Of a DNA stretch of 64,000 nt, positions 1-7,208 are shown piece by piece; position 1 is the first letter of the stretch, and the number at the start of each line of letters is the position of its first letter. This stretch comes from Candidatus Brocadia sp. (lineage in GTDB: Bacteria; Planctomycetota; Brocadiia; Brocadiales; Brocadiaceae), in contig SOEU01000003.1 in assembly GCA_021646415.1 (NCBI GenBank), positions 1-64,000 on the forward strand, given 5' to 3'. A model generated the notes under the pieces. That model was given only the letters and a program-made list of their open reading frames with translations, had not been told where the DNA came from and made no database searches. A program made the translations under genes and the position numbers.

Positions 1-56
1 CGCCTATAACGCCACCGGGTAACTCCGCAAACCGCCAAATATTGAAGTTTATTATT

Positions 57-110
57 GATTTTTGCGTAGTAAGGGTATTATGGAAGGCCGATTTTTGCTA
101 CGCGAAAATC
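57..110. repeat. Imperfect inverted repeat at the broken end of the TPR remnant
   Basis: gatttttgcgtag at 57-69 is complementary, with one mismatch, to ctacgcgaaaatc at 98-110. It sits where the coding frame of the downstream remnant loses its head, and may be a small mobile palindrome. Confidence 0.4.
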
Positions 111-642
111 ATTTGCAGAATTTAGGTTATATTATTTAACCGGTGAGAATTTTCGTCCACTTGAAATAGATTCTGTAAAAGGGTGGTGGGCAAAACATAA
201 GAACGAAGCAAAGTACAAATCACCATACAAATATTACTTTAAAGCCCTTAGCTACATTAAAAGAGGTACTCTTACCGATAACAAAAAAAGAGAAGTTATT
301 GCGCTTCTAGACAAAACGATTGATGTCGATTCTAACGCTATTCATGCAAGATGTATTCGTGGTGGATTTTACTCTTTAATCGGAGAAGATGATAAAGCAA
401 AAGAAGATTTTGAATTTGTTAAGAATTTTGTTAATAAATTTCCGTTACAGCCTAAATATGAGTATAAATGGTTATTTTTCTGGCAGGCAGCGTCGCAGGT
501 AAAACAAGGCAAAATCAATAATGCTGTAAACTCTCTAAAAAAGGCGTTGGAAATTGATCCAAAACTGAAAAGTGATTTAAAAGCTTATGCCAATAAATTT
601 GAAGAGTTCAAAACACTAAAAGAAAATTTAGAAGTTAAGTAG
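73..642 (+). pseudogene. C-terminal remnant of a TPR-like protein (no start codon)
   Basis: An open frame runs from just after the TAA at 70-72 to the TAG at 640-642 and translates to coherent protein: residues such as GWWAKHKNEAKY, then YYFKALSYIKRG and a final NAVNSLKKALEIDPKLK, which is TPR-like (an alternating helix pattern ending in ALEIDP). There is no ATG and no plausible GTG or TTG with a ribosome site at its head. The frame begins inside the stem-loop at 57-110, so the gene appears to have lost its 5' end there. It could instead be a gene split by a frameshift just upstream of the window. Function of the parent is unknown. Confidence 0.5.
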
Positions 643-870
643 GTTGGGTTGGACGAAGTGAAAGCCAACATTTCTTTATGCTAATGACAAATCGGGAAGA
701 AAACCATGGAAATAGCTCCAAGAATCAGTGTCGATGAGAAAGTCCGTTTTGGCAAACCTGTCATTACAGGGACACGAGTTCCTGTAGATCTTATTCTTGG
801 TAAACTGGCAGGCGGCATGACTTATGAAGAAGTTATGGCTGAATATGAGATTACACGTGAAGATATATTA
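634..870 (+). repeat. Segmental direct repeat, copy 1 (contains intact DUF433 gene start)
   Basis: This stretch and 1364-1600 align over about 237 bases. The shared block starts inside gttaagtaggttgggtt, includes a short palindrome and the 5' two thirds of the DUF433 antitoxin gene, and ends at gatatatt. This copy keeps the ATG and the reading frame. Confidence 0.8.
641..671. repeat. Palindromic repeat family A, copy 1
   Basis: aggttgggtt and gccaacatt flank a short GAAGTG core, giving an imperfect hairpin with a gttgg/ccaac stem. Related copies lie at 1371-1401 (better stem: gttgggtt with aacccaac) and, inverted, at 18335-18364. Confidence 0.6.
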
Positions 871-930
871 GCAGTTCTCGATTACGCAGCCAAGACCTTG
901 TCAAGTGAAGAAATACGGGCAGTAAGTTAA
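706..930 (+). CDS. DUF433 family antitoxin (VapB-like)
   Basis: This 74-residue protein has the DUF433 pattern: ISVDEKVRFGKPVITGTRVP, then VDLILGKLAGGMTYEEVMAEY and EDILAVLDYA. The fold is a small winged-helix DNA-binding domain that in known systems binds and neutralises a PIN-like nuclease (DUF5615). It is separated by one base from the DUF5615 gene at 932, the classic antitoxin-then-toxin order with translational coupling, so it should also act as the operon autorepressor. ATG at 706 follows a GGAAGA ribosome site. A decayed second copy lies at 1439-1600. Confidence 0.88.
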   Translation: MEIAPRISVDEKVRFGKPVITGTRVPVDLILGKLAGGMTYEEVMAEYEITREDILAVLDYAAKTLSSEEIRAVS

Positions 931-931
931 T

Positions 932-1294
932 ATGCCAAAGTTTTTAATCGATGAAGATATGCCACGCTCTACTGCTGGAGCTCTCAAAGATCGTGGTTAT
1001 GAAGTCAAAGATATCCGAGATTACGGACTTCGTGGTGCCGATGATAAAAAGGTTTACCAATTTGCCCAGAACGATCAGGCAGTGCTTATTACTGGTGGTA
1101 TGGGCTTTGGCAATATACTGCATTTTCCAATAGGACGTCATTTTGGTATCGTTATTGTACACTTCCCGAACGAAATGACTACCAATGAAATAAACCGTCA
1201 ACTTGTGGAAAGATTTAGTGAGTTTGCAGAGGATGATTTTAATAGCAATTTGATTATAATAGAACCGGGCAAGGTGAGGATTAGAAAAGAGTAA
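932..1294 (+). CDS. DUF5615 PIN-like toxin, probable catalytic-site variant
   Basis: This 120-residue protein opens with KFLIDEDMPRST, the typical N-terminal acidic signature of DUF5615 PIN-like ribonucleases, and continues with GYEVKDIRDYGLRGADD. Family members then usually carry LITxDxDF. Here the segment reads LITGGMGFGN at residues 52-61, so both expected aspartates (56 and 58) are glycine. The rest of the protein, including the C-terminal IVIVHFPN strand region, looks intact. Known partners cleave RNA. The loss of two metal ligands suggests a detoxified enzyme that may persist only as a partner for the antitoxin. ATG lies one base after the antitoxin stop. Confidence 0.82.
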   Translation: MPKFLIDEDMPRSTAGALKDRGYEVKDIRDYGLRGADDKKVYQFAQNDQAVLITGGMGFGNILHFPIGRHFGIVIVHFPNEMTTNEINRQLVERFSEFAEDDFNSNLIIIEPGKVRIRKE

Positions 1295-1329
1295 AGTTGT
1301 TTATAAAGTCTATACGATCGTAAAATATT

Positions 1330-1356
1330 CGGGTTCAAGTTGAAAACTTGAACCCG
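1330..1356. terminator. Perfect 12-bp hairpin after the toxin-antitoxin pair
   Basis: cgggttcaagtt and aacttgaacccg pair perfectly around a gaa loop, 36 bases after the toxin stop. There is no clear T run after it, so it may be a repeat-derived hairpin acting as a weak terminator or an RNA 3' end protector. Confidence 0.45.
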
Positions 1357-1370
1357 CGAAAGAGTTAAGT

Positions 1371-1401
1371 AGGTTGGGTTGAACGAAGTGAAACCCAACA
1401 T
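1371..1401. repeat. Palindromic repeat family A, copy 2
   Basis: gttgggtt, gaacgaagtgaa and aacccaac form an 8-bp stem. It is carried within the second copy of the duplicated segment. Confidence 0.65.
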
Positions 1402-1438
1402 TTCCTTATGCTTATAACAAATCTGGAGGCAAATCGTA

Positions 1439-1600
1439 GAAATAGCTCCAAGAATCAGTGTCGATGAGAAAGTACGGTTTGGCAAACCAGTCATCACTGG
1501 TACCCGTGTCCCTATATATCTCATCCTTGGCAAATTGGCAGGGGGGAGTGGCTTATGAAAAAGTTATGGTTGAATATGAGATTATCAGTGAGGATATATT
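1439..1600 (+). pseudogene. Decayed DUF433 antitoxin gene
   Basis: The translation matches the intact gene at 706 (EIAPRISVDEKVRFGKPVIT), but the start ATG has become GTA. The stretch gcaggcggcatgactta has become gcaggggggagtggctta, an extra base that puts a TGA in frame three codons later. The 3' third of the gene is missing. It therefore cannot make the antitoxin. It sits directly before the small gene at 1601 and has no toxin partner. Confidence 0.8.
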
Positions 1601-1846
1601 ATGGACAAAGTAGAAAAAGCTATTGAAACGACTGCCACTATTGATGCAAAAAGGCAACTTGTATTAGATGAACCACTACCAGTTGTTGGTCCAAAAAAAG
1701 TTCGTGTTATTATATTATTGCAAGAAGAAATAGACACGGATGAAAAGGAACGGCTCAAGTTGGCAGGTGTTAATAATGCTTTCGATTTTTTGAAAGAACC
1801 AAGGGAGGATATTTACACTTCTTCTGATGGGGAAACCATTGTATAA
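1601..1846 (+). CDS. Small antitoxin-like protein of unknown family
   Basis: This 81-residue protein has an N-terminal beta-rich segment (TIDAKRQLVLDEPLPVVGPKKV) followed by RVIILLQEE and an acidic C-terminal tail containing FDFLKEPREDIYT. The layout (a swapped-hairpin-like N-terminus stating how a ligand surface is read, then a tail ending in DIYT) resembles stand-alone antitoxins that precede PIN or MazF toxins in cyanobacteria and planctomycetes. Here no toxin follows: the next gene is a radical SAM gene 100 bases on. It is therefore probably an orphan antitoxin. ATG at 1601 starts exactly at the end of the duplicated segment. The family call is inference. Confidence 0.6.
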   Translation: MDKVEKAIETTATIDAKRQLVLDEPLPVVGPKKVRVIILLQEEIDTDEKERLKLAGVNNAFDFLKEPREDIYTSSDGETIV

Positions 1847-1947
1847 TCAGGGGTAAAGTAATATTAGTGAAGTGAATAATAAGCTGAAGAAATTATTTTA
1901 CATATCATAAAGACCCAGTTATATTTTAAATTTAAAAAATATATCAT

Positions 1948-3465
1948 ATGAAAATTACCTTTCTCGTACCACCCCCAATTGATGGAAATATCCCTGAACG
2001 AGTTGCAGGGTGTGCTTATTTACTCTATTATGTCCCAAACATCTTTCTGCTGAGCGCCGCCGCCGTCCTGGAGAAAGAGGGTTATGAAGTTAAGTACATT
2101 GAGACTACTATTAAAAAGTGGGATCGGGGGCATTTTTTGGCATTTTTAAGAGAAGACCTGAGCGATGTCTATTGTTTCTATTCTGTCAATCTCTCCCAAA
2201 ATACCGATTTTCAGGCGCTAAAGGACATTCGTGAGATTCGAGGAGATTTACCTATCGTCTTTTTTGGTCCTGCACCATCTGACCGGCCAGCAGAGTTTGT
2301 AGTTGATGACAATACCTATGTTGTCAGGGGTGAACCTGAATACACGATGCTTAAGCTCGTGAAGGCCTTAGAAACAAAATCAAATATGAAAGGTATAGAA
2401 AGCGTATCTTTTAGAAAGAAAAGTGGAACTCATATAGGCCATAGACTTATAGAAAATACCCCCCCTCTATCCCCCCATTCGCAAGGGGGGGATGTGGGGG
2501 TGGAAAATCCATTCTCAGGTGAAATCATTCATAATGCTAACAGGGAACCGATAGAAGACTTGGATATGTTGCCCTTTCCAGCCAGGCACCTCCTGGAAGA
2601 AAGAGATGTCTATTATAATCCAAAGTTAGGGAAAAGACCTTTTACGGCTGTTTGTACATCAAGGGGTTGCTCATACCGGTGTATCTATTGTGTCCCATCT
2701 TCTTTAAGCTTTTCGCGGGAACTTGAATACAAACACCATGTTGGCAAGAAACCAGCGGTAAGAAAGAGGTCTCCTGAAAATATTATCAAGGAATTTCAAT
2801 TGCTAAAATCTCAGGGTTACAAGGCCGTAAATATCCAGGACGACCAGTTTGTATGGGGCGAAGAGCGGACGGTTAAAATTTGCGAAGGTATCAAAGACCT
2901 GGGTATCGTGTGGGGCTGTTCAGCGAGATCAGACCATCTAAGCGAACCCATTGTAAAAGCCATGTCAGCAGCAAACTGCAAATTTATCGATCTCGGCGTT
3001 GAATCATTTAATCAAGAGATACTGGATTACGTCAGGAAAGACATTGACGTCAGGAAGAACGAAGAAGCCATAAAATTGGTCAGGAAATATGGTATTAATG
3101 CAAAGATCAATATCATGTTTGGTGCATCGCCACTGGAAACAATGGACACCATAAAAAAGAATATGGAAGAGGTCAAACGGCTGAAGGTAGATCAGGTCAT
3201 GTATAACATTGCCAACCCTTTCCCCGGTACAGAATTTTATAAAATTGCCAAAGAAAACAAACTCTTTGTTTATGGAGATTATAAGCCCGTCAATGTGGCA
3301 AAGGAGGCCAATATTGCCTATCCTCATCTTGGCAAGACTGATTTGGAAAATGCCGTGCGCCGTGCCAATTTTGAATTTTTTCTGACGCCCCGTTTTATCC
3401 TGAAAAACATACGACGATTGGGTTCCCTGGATTCCTTAAAGGCCATGTTCCGGAAGCTCTTTTAG
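1948..3465 (+). CDS. B12-binding-domain radical SAM protein
   Basis: This 505-residue protein has an N-terminal Rossmann-like cobalamin-binding domain (about 1-150, with ITFLVPPP and the strand IVFFGPAPS). A radical SAM core follows, with C241xxxC245xxC248 in RGCSYRCIYC for the 4Fe-4S cluster. IDLGVESFN and INIMFGASPLE are typical downstream strands of the TIM barrel. Substrate is unknown; relatives act on lipids, sugars and cofactors. Residues about 171-187 (TPPLSPHSQGGDVGVEN) are encoded by a palindromic dispersed repeat inserted in frame between the two domains. It stands alone, with a glycosyltransferase gene 170 bases downstream. Confidence 0.85.
   Translation: MKITFLVPPPIDGNIPERVAGCAYLLYYVPNIFLLSAAAVLEKEGYEVKYIETTIKKWDRGHFLAFLREDLSDVYCFYSVNLSQNTDFQALKDIREIRGDLPIVFFGPAPSDRPAEFVVDDNTYVVRGEPEYTMLKLVKALETKSNMKGIESVSFRKKSGTHIGHRLIENTPPLSPHSQGGDVGVENPFSGEIIHNANREPIEDLDMLPFPARHLLEERDVYYNPKLGKRPFTAVCTSRGCSYRCIYCVPSSLSFSRELEYKHHVGKKPAVRKRSPENIIKEFQLLKSQGYKAVNIQDDQFVWGEERTVKICEGIKDLGIVWGCSARSDHLSEPIVKAMSAANCKFIDLGVESFNQEILDYVRKDIDVRKNEEAIKLVRKYGINAKINIMFGASPLETMDTIKKNMEEVKRLKVDQVMYNIANPFPGTEFYKIAKENKLFVYGDYKPVNVAKEANIAYPHLGKTDLENAVRRANFEFFLTPRFILKNIRRLGSLDSLKAMFRKLF
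2458..2503. repeat. Palindromic repeat family B inserted in a coding sequence
   Basis: ccccccattcgcaaggggggg with flanking cccctct and gatgtgggggtgg matches the layout of the intergenic element at 33238-33282 (cccctcctt cgc aaggagggg, then gatgaaggagagg). Here it is read as protein without a stop and in frame with both sides. Confidence 0.75.
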
Positions 3466-3521
3466 ATAAATGATTTTATGCATAGCAACCCACAAAAAAA
3501 CATAAGTATTTTTCACCTTTC

Positions 3522-3632
3522 CAAACACTCCTTCCAACGAGGGAGAGGCATATTAAGCTTCCTAGACAGCCTTAGTGATAGAGGAGAAAAATCCCCTCCC
3601 CCCCCGTGGGAGAGGGTGCGGGTAAGGGGGAA
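3522..3632. repeat. Composite of C-rich/G-rich repeat fragments before the glycosyltransferase gene
   Basis: cactccttccaacgagggagaggc and tcccctccccccccgtgggagagggtgcgggtaaggggg are pieces of the family B type. The terminal aaggggg also serves as ribosome site for the gene at 3639. Confidence 0.45.
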
Positions 3633-3638
3633 TTTCTG

Positions 3639-4694
3639 ATGAAATTTTCCATCCTCGTTCCTGCATACAATGAAGAACGATCTATTTCATCCTGTCTCAA
3701 TTCCCTCACTTCACTTACTTATGACGGTAAGGAAATCATTGTTATTGACGATGCCTCAACCGATGGTACCGTTCAGTCAGTTGAGGGGTTTTTGGACAAA
3801 GGAGTAATTTTAGTCAGACGGGAAAAGAATGGTGGAAGGGCTGCTGCCCTGAACTCCGGGTTGCAGAAGGTTACAGGTGATGTTGTTATCACAACGGACG
3901 CCGACACGGTTGTACCCGTTGATTGGTTGCAAAGGTTTCAATCACCCTTTGAACAACAGGGCGCCATTGCCGTAGGAGGGGCTTATCAGGCACGAAACAA
4001 GGATAAACCCCTGGTAAATGCGACGAGTGTTCTGGATCAAATATTAAATGGGGTATTTAAGAAGTCACTTGTGCCCAATAAGCTGTCGGGTGTGAATTCA
4101 GCTGTTCGTAGAGATGCGCTATTAAATTTAGGAGGTTTTAACGAAAATTCGTGGTGGAGTGAAGATTCTGAATTAGGATGGAAATTAAGCAGGATAGGTA
4201 AAGTTGTTTATGATCCCAACAATATTGTGAGTACCCAATATCCAGACACATGGCCAGGTATCTGGAAGAGAAAGTTTTACTGGGGATATGCAATGGGCCT
4301 GAAATTTCGTGAACAACTGCCATTCAATATAAAACTATGGATACGCCCCATAATATTTATGGCGCTTTTCATAAGTCTTTTCGCATTTCTGGCTACAGTG
4401 CCTTATGGAATACGCGTGTATTTCGTGCCAGGTTTGATTTTCTTACTTTTATTAAGTTTATTGACACTTCTTTACGTTCCATTAGGTGCAATCGTTATGG
4501 CAAGAACCGGAAACAGTGCATCGTTAAAAACGTTACCTGTACTTGCAGTCTTACCCCTCGTTCGTGAATTCGCCTATGTCTATGGTTTGTGTCTTGGTTT
4601 TTACAAAGGAAGGGTGGGATCAATAAGGCCTTCATGGAAGGAAAAAATAAACCACAAAGACACAGAGAGGACAGAGAAAAAAATAGTAATTTAA
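3639..4694 (+). CDS. Family 2 glycosyltransferase with C-terminal membrane segments
   Basis: The protein is about 351 residues from the ATG at 3639, preferred over an upstream in-frame GTG because aaggggg lies at the right distance. The GT-A core shows SILVPAYNEE, IVIDDASTDGT, TTDADT (DxD metal site) and WWSEDSELGWKL (catalytic ED). Three hydrophobic segments follow (around FMALFISLFAFL, FVPGLIFLLLLSLL and later), so it is membrane anchored and probably elongates a polysaccharide or glycolipid on the cytoplasmic face. The last residues (NHKDTERTEKK) come from an accacaaagacacagag-type repeat that overran the original stop. It stands apart from the large sugar locus at 39.8-64 kb. Confidence 0.85.
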   Translation: MKFSILVPAYNEERSISSCLNSLTSLTYDGKEIIVIDDASTDGTVQSVEGFLDKGVILVRREKNGGRAAALNSGLQKVTGDVVITTDADTVVPVDWLQRFQSPFEQQGAIAVGGAYQARNKDKPLVNATSVLDQILNGVFKKSLVPNKLSGVNSAVRRDALLNLGGFNENSWWSEDSELGWKLSRIGKVVYDPNNIVSTQYPDTWPGIWKRKFYWGYAMGLKFREQLPFNIKLWIRPIIFMALFISLFAFLATVPYGIRVYFVPGLIFLLLLSLLTLLYVPLGAIVMARTGNSASLKTLPVLAVLPLVREFAYVYGLCLGFYKGRVGSIRPSWKEKINHKDTERTEKKIVI

Positions 4695-4744
4695 TTATTG
4701 TAGGACGAACGGACGTTTTACCCCTGCTTTACAATGGATAATCT

Positions 4745-5815
4745 ATGACAAAAAAAATAAAAAAAGGACTTTCATATAAAAATGCAGGTGTTAACATTGA
4801 CACAAAAGGTCAATTTACAACAGATATTTACTCAAAAATGCAAACGACCTTTAGTTCACGGGTAATTGAAAATCCTGATGGTTTCGGGGGGCTGTTTGCT
4901 TTAACCTCCCGTTTTAAGAAATATCGTCAGCCCATACTTGTCTCCTCCACTGATGGGGTTGGTACCAAATTGAAAATCGCCTTTATGATGGATAAGCATG
5001 ATGCCATTGGAATCGATCTGGTAGCCATGTGCGTCAATGACATCATCGTATTGGGAGCCGAACCCTTATTTCTTCTCGACTACCTGGCAAGCAGCAAAAT
5101 TGTACCAAAGGTCCTGCATGAGGTAATAGATGGTATTGCAGAAGGATGTCGCCAGGCTGGGTGCGCCCTCATTGGCGGTGAAACACCGGAAATGCCAGGA
5201 TTTTACCAGGAAGGTGAATACGACATTGCAGGTTTTGTGGTGGGCGTTGTTGAAAAGGACAAGATTATCAATGGCAAAACAATAAAACCCGGGGATATAG
5301 TAATCGGTTTGAGTTCAAGCGGAATCCATAGCAATGGATTTTCCCTTGTACGAAAGGTCTTCTTTGACAAGGCAAAAATGAAAATAAACCAAAAACTTAG
5401 TAAATACGACTTGAATACCACCCTGGGAGAAGAATTGATAAGACCTACTAAGATTTATGTAAAACCGATCTTGAAGGTATTGAATAAACAGAAAACAAAG
5501 AAGATCATCAAAGGTATGGCGCATATTACGGGGGGTGGGCTACTGGAAAATATACCTCGTATCTTACCGGAAGGATGTGCTGTTCAGCTAGAAAGGGACC
5601 GATGGAATGTCCCAAGGATATTCAAAATCATACAGGACCTGGGCAACATCGATGATCTGGAAATGTCCCATGTATTTAATATGGGTATTGGCATGGTACT
5701 GATCGTATCCAAATCTGATGTGAAAACAGTCTTAAATGATCTTAAATACGCAAAAGAACCGGGAATGGTTATTGGTGAAGTCGTAAAAGGAAACAGAATT
5801 GTGCATATTGTGTAA
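4745..5815 (+). CDS. purM: Phosphoribosylformylglycinamidine cyclo-ligase
   Basis: This AIR synthetase catalyses step 5 of purine synthesis (FGAM plus ATP to AIR). At 356 residues it is of usual length. Motifs seen are YKNAGVNID near the N-terminus, STDGVGTKLK, the GIDLVAMCVNDI block, ALIGGETPEMPGFY, GLSSSGIHSNGFSLVR, and the C-terminal HITGGGLLENIPR and FNMGIGMV. The enzyme is cytosolic and homodimeric. It is not in an operon with other pur genes; purF lies at 19.6-21.0 kb on the other strand. Confidence 0.96.
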   Translation: MTKKIKKGLSYKNAGVNIDTKGQFTTDIYSKMQTTFSSRVIENPDGFGGLFALTSRFKKYRQPILVSSTDGVGTKLKIAFMMDKHDAIGIDLVAMCVNDIIVLGAEPLFLLDYLASSKIVPKVLHEVIDGIAEGCRQAGCALIGGETPEMPGFYQEGEYDIAGFVVGVVEKDKIINGKTIKPGDIVIGLSSSGIHSNGFSLVRKVFFDKAKMKINQKLSKYDLNTTLGEELIRPTKIYVKPILKVLNKQKTKKIIKGMAHITGGGLLENIPRILPEGCAVQLERDRWNVPRIFKIIQDLGNIDDLEMSHVFNMGIGMVLIVSKSDVKTVLNDLKYAKEPGMVIGEVVKGNRIVHIV

Positions 5816-5844
5816 AGGAATTCTGCCCAATATCTGAGGGAAAA

Positions 5845-5889
5845 TTTCCCCTTTTTCTCCTCCTTCGCAAGGATGGGACGAGGGGTGGC
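5845..5889. repeat. Palindromic repeat family B after purM
   Basis: tttcccctttttctcctccttcgcaaggatgggacgaggggtggc has the same CTCCTTCGCAAGGA core as the 33.24-kb copy. It may double as a weak transcript end for purM. Confidence 0.6.
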
Positions 5890-5967
5890 TATAAAATACA
5901 ATTGAATTTTGGCCGGTATTGCGTAAAGGATAAATCCCGCTCAGCAGGGTATGCATACTAATACTAT

Positions 5968-6327
5968 ATGAATATAAATATGGATAATTTTGAAAAAGGC
6001 ATAAAATTCTTTAATGAAGGGAATTATTTCGAAGCCCACGAAACCTGGGAAGATCAATGGCGTGATACTGAAAGATCACCCGAAAAATATTTCATCCAGG
6101 GACTGATCATGGTTGCAATAGCGCTCCATCACTACAAGCGGAAAAATTATACCGGGGCATTAAAACTCCTCAAAAAAGGCATTAAACTCTTAAAAGAATT
6201 CGAAAGGCTGAAAACGAAAATAGACCTGGACAATTTCCTGGAAGAGACAATCACATTTTATGAAAAATTTAAGTCATCCAGCCAATGCATATCAGAGAAA
6301 GAATTTCCACGGATTAAAAAACTATAA
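5968..6327 (+). CDS. DUF309 protein
   Basis: This 119-residue all-helical protein matches the DUF309 pattern: GIKFFNEGNYFEAHETWEDQW, then EKYFIQGLIMVAIALHHYKR and GALKLLKKG. The conserved HE/W and Q residues of the family are present. Function of the family is unknown; some members sit beside metal-dependent or signalling genes. An ATG four codons downstream (5980) is an alternative start. It stands alone after purM, with a decayed region of nearly 900 bases after it. Confidence 0.82.
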   Translation: MNINMDNFEKGIKFFNEGNYFEAHETWEDQWRDTERSPEKYFIQGLIMVAIALHHYKRKNYTGALKLLKKGIKLLKEFERLKTKIDLDNFLEETITFYEKFKSSSQCISEKEFPRIKKL

Positions 6328-6541
6328 AATCATTCAAATTTAAATTTTTTTACGATTCCTGTTAGTGATCCGCAATGCAGTGTAAAAACTTGCAAAATAG
6401 ACTTGTAAGCTGAAAGTTTACAAAGATTTACCTTGGAAAAAAGTGGTTACTAGTTACAAATTCTCAGATGAATTTTAAAACCTTTAGAGATACTACTGGT
6501 AGAGAACAGACCAGAGACCGTTTAAATCGTCTTTGAAACAC
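6328..6541. other. Non-coding stretch after DUF309
   Basis: This is AT-rich sequence with no frame longer than a few dozen codons and no clear hairpin. Part may be the earlier, more decayed portion of the HD-GYP remnant that becomes readable near 6503. Confidence 0.4.
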
Positions 6542-6652
6542 AACGATGCCTTAAAGGTTATAACTGAAGGCGATGGAAGAACGATGCCAGAGCACTTTGA
6601 TCCAAAAGTACTTAAGGTGTTTAAATATTGCTCCAGCGTTTAAAGAGATTTT
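6533..6652 (+). pseudogene. Remnant of an HD-GYP response-regulator C-terminus
   Basis: A short frame reads LKHNDALKVITEGDGRTMPEHFDPKVL, split here as DALKVITEGDGRTMP and EHFDPKVLKVF. The pattern GDGRTxPEHFDPxVL is typical of the end of HD-GYP domains (cyclic-di-GMP phosphodiesterases). No start, REC domain or HD core survives upstream. It is a fossil. Confidence 0.6.
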
Positions 6653-6659
6653 TTATAAA

Positions 6660-7076
6660 CACCAACACTGATTAAAATTTCTTGCATCAATCTACCGCCC
6701 ACCCGTATTGAGTAAATTTTTAAATTTCCCCTAAATTACCACAGTATCATTCCGATAATTGAGTATAAAAAATGCAATTAAAAAACAATATATGCAAAGA
6801 AAATAAATAACGAATCTTAATCCTTTAAAAACCTTTATATGCAATTTATTTTTTTAAATGAGTCAAGTTTTTTAAAATGACTACGGGAACCACAGATTGC
6901 ACAGATTTCACTGACAAGAATGTAAATAATCTGTGGAATTGCATTGTCAGATATCTGGTAATCAGCGAAATCTATGGCTCCAAGCGTCTTCTATCGGTCT
7001 GAGTCTTCGCCCCGTTAGGGATTAAGATTCAAAATTCTCTGACTTCCTATGGTGAAGTTGCTGTGGAAGTAGTGGA
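6660..7076. other. Intergenic region with accacagattgcacagatt-type repeat
   Basis: This is AT-rich sequence without coding potential. At about 6890-6965 lies aaccacagattgcacagatttcactgac and a partly complementary aatctgtgg, a widespread low-complexity intergenic repeat. Nothing else is recognised. Confidence 0.45.
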
Positions 7077-7204
7077 ATGGACGAAAAACAGATAAAATTC
7101 TTCTGATAGAAGATAACCCGGGTGATGCTTGATTGATACGGGAAATGCTGAAAAAGACAGAGACCACTCTGTATAAGCTGGAACACGCAGATAATCTTTC
7201 TTCA
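7077..7204 (+). pseudogene. Truncated receiver-domain (REC) response regulator remnant
   Basis: The frame starting near 7085 reads KTDKILLIEDNPGDA, then TGA, then LIREMLKKTETTLYKLEHADN. This is the start of a REC domain (KILLIEDNPGDARLI pattern). The nearby ATG at 7077 is out of frame with it, so there is at least one frameshift and one nonsense codon. The remnant runs directly into the start of the intact REC-HDOD gene at 7209. Confidence 0.7.
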
Positions 7205-7208
7205 TGGC

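Larger units (their letters stand above)
1364..1600 (+). repeat. Segmental direct repeat, copy 2 (decayed)
   Basis: Second copy of the 634-870 block, about 80 percent identical by eye. It ends at the same ggatatatt sequence, immediately before the ATG of the gene at 1601. Different downstream neighbours at the two copies show that the modules have been shuffled. Confidence 0.8.

Noticed and set aside
1198-1533. 111-codon minus-strand frame across the duplicated antitoxin region
   Set aside because: It runs antisense to a pseudogene and a hairpin, has no family features and no ribosome site.
5584-5901. 105-codon minus-strand frame over the purM end
   Set aside because: It is antisense to the conserved C-terminus of PurM and to a repeat.
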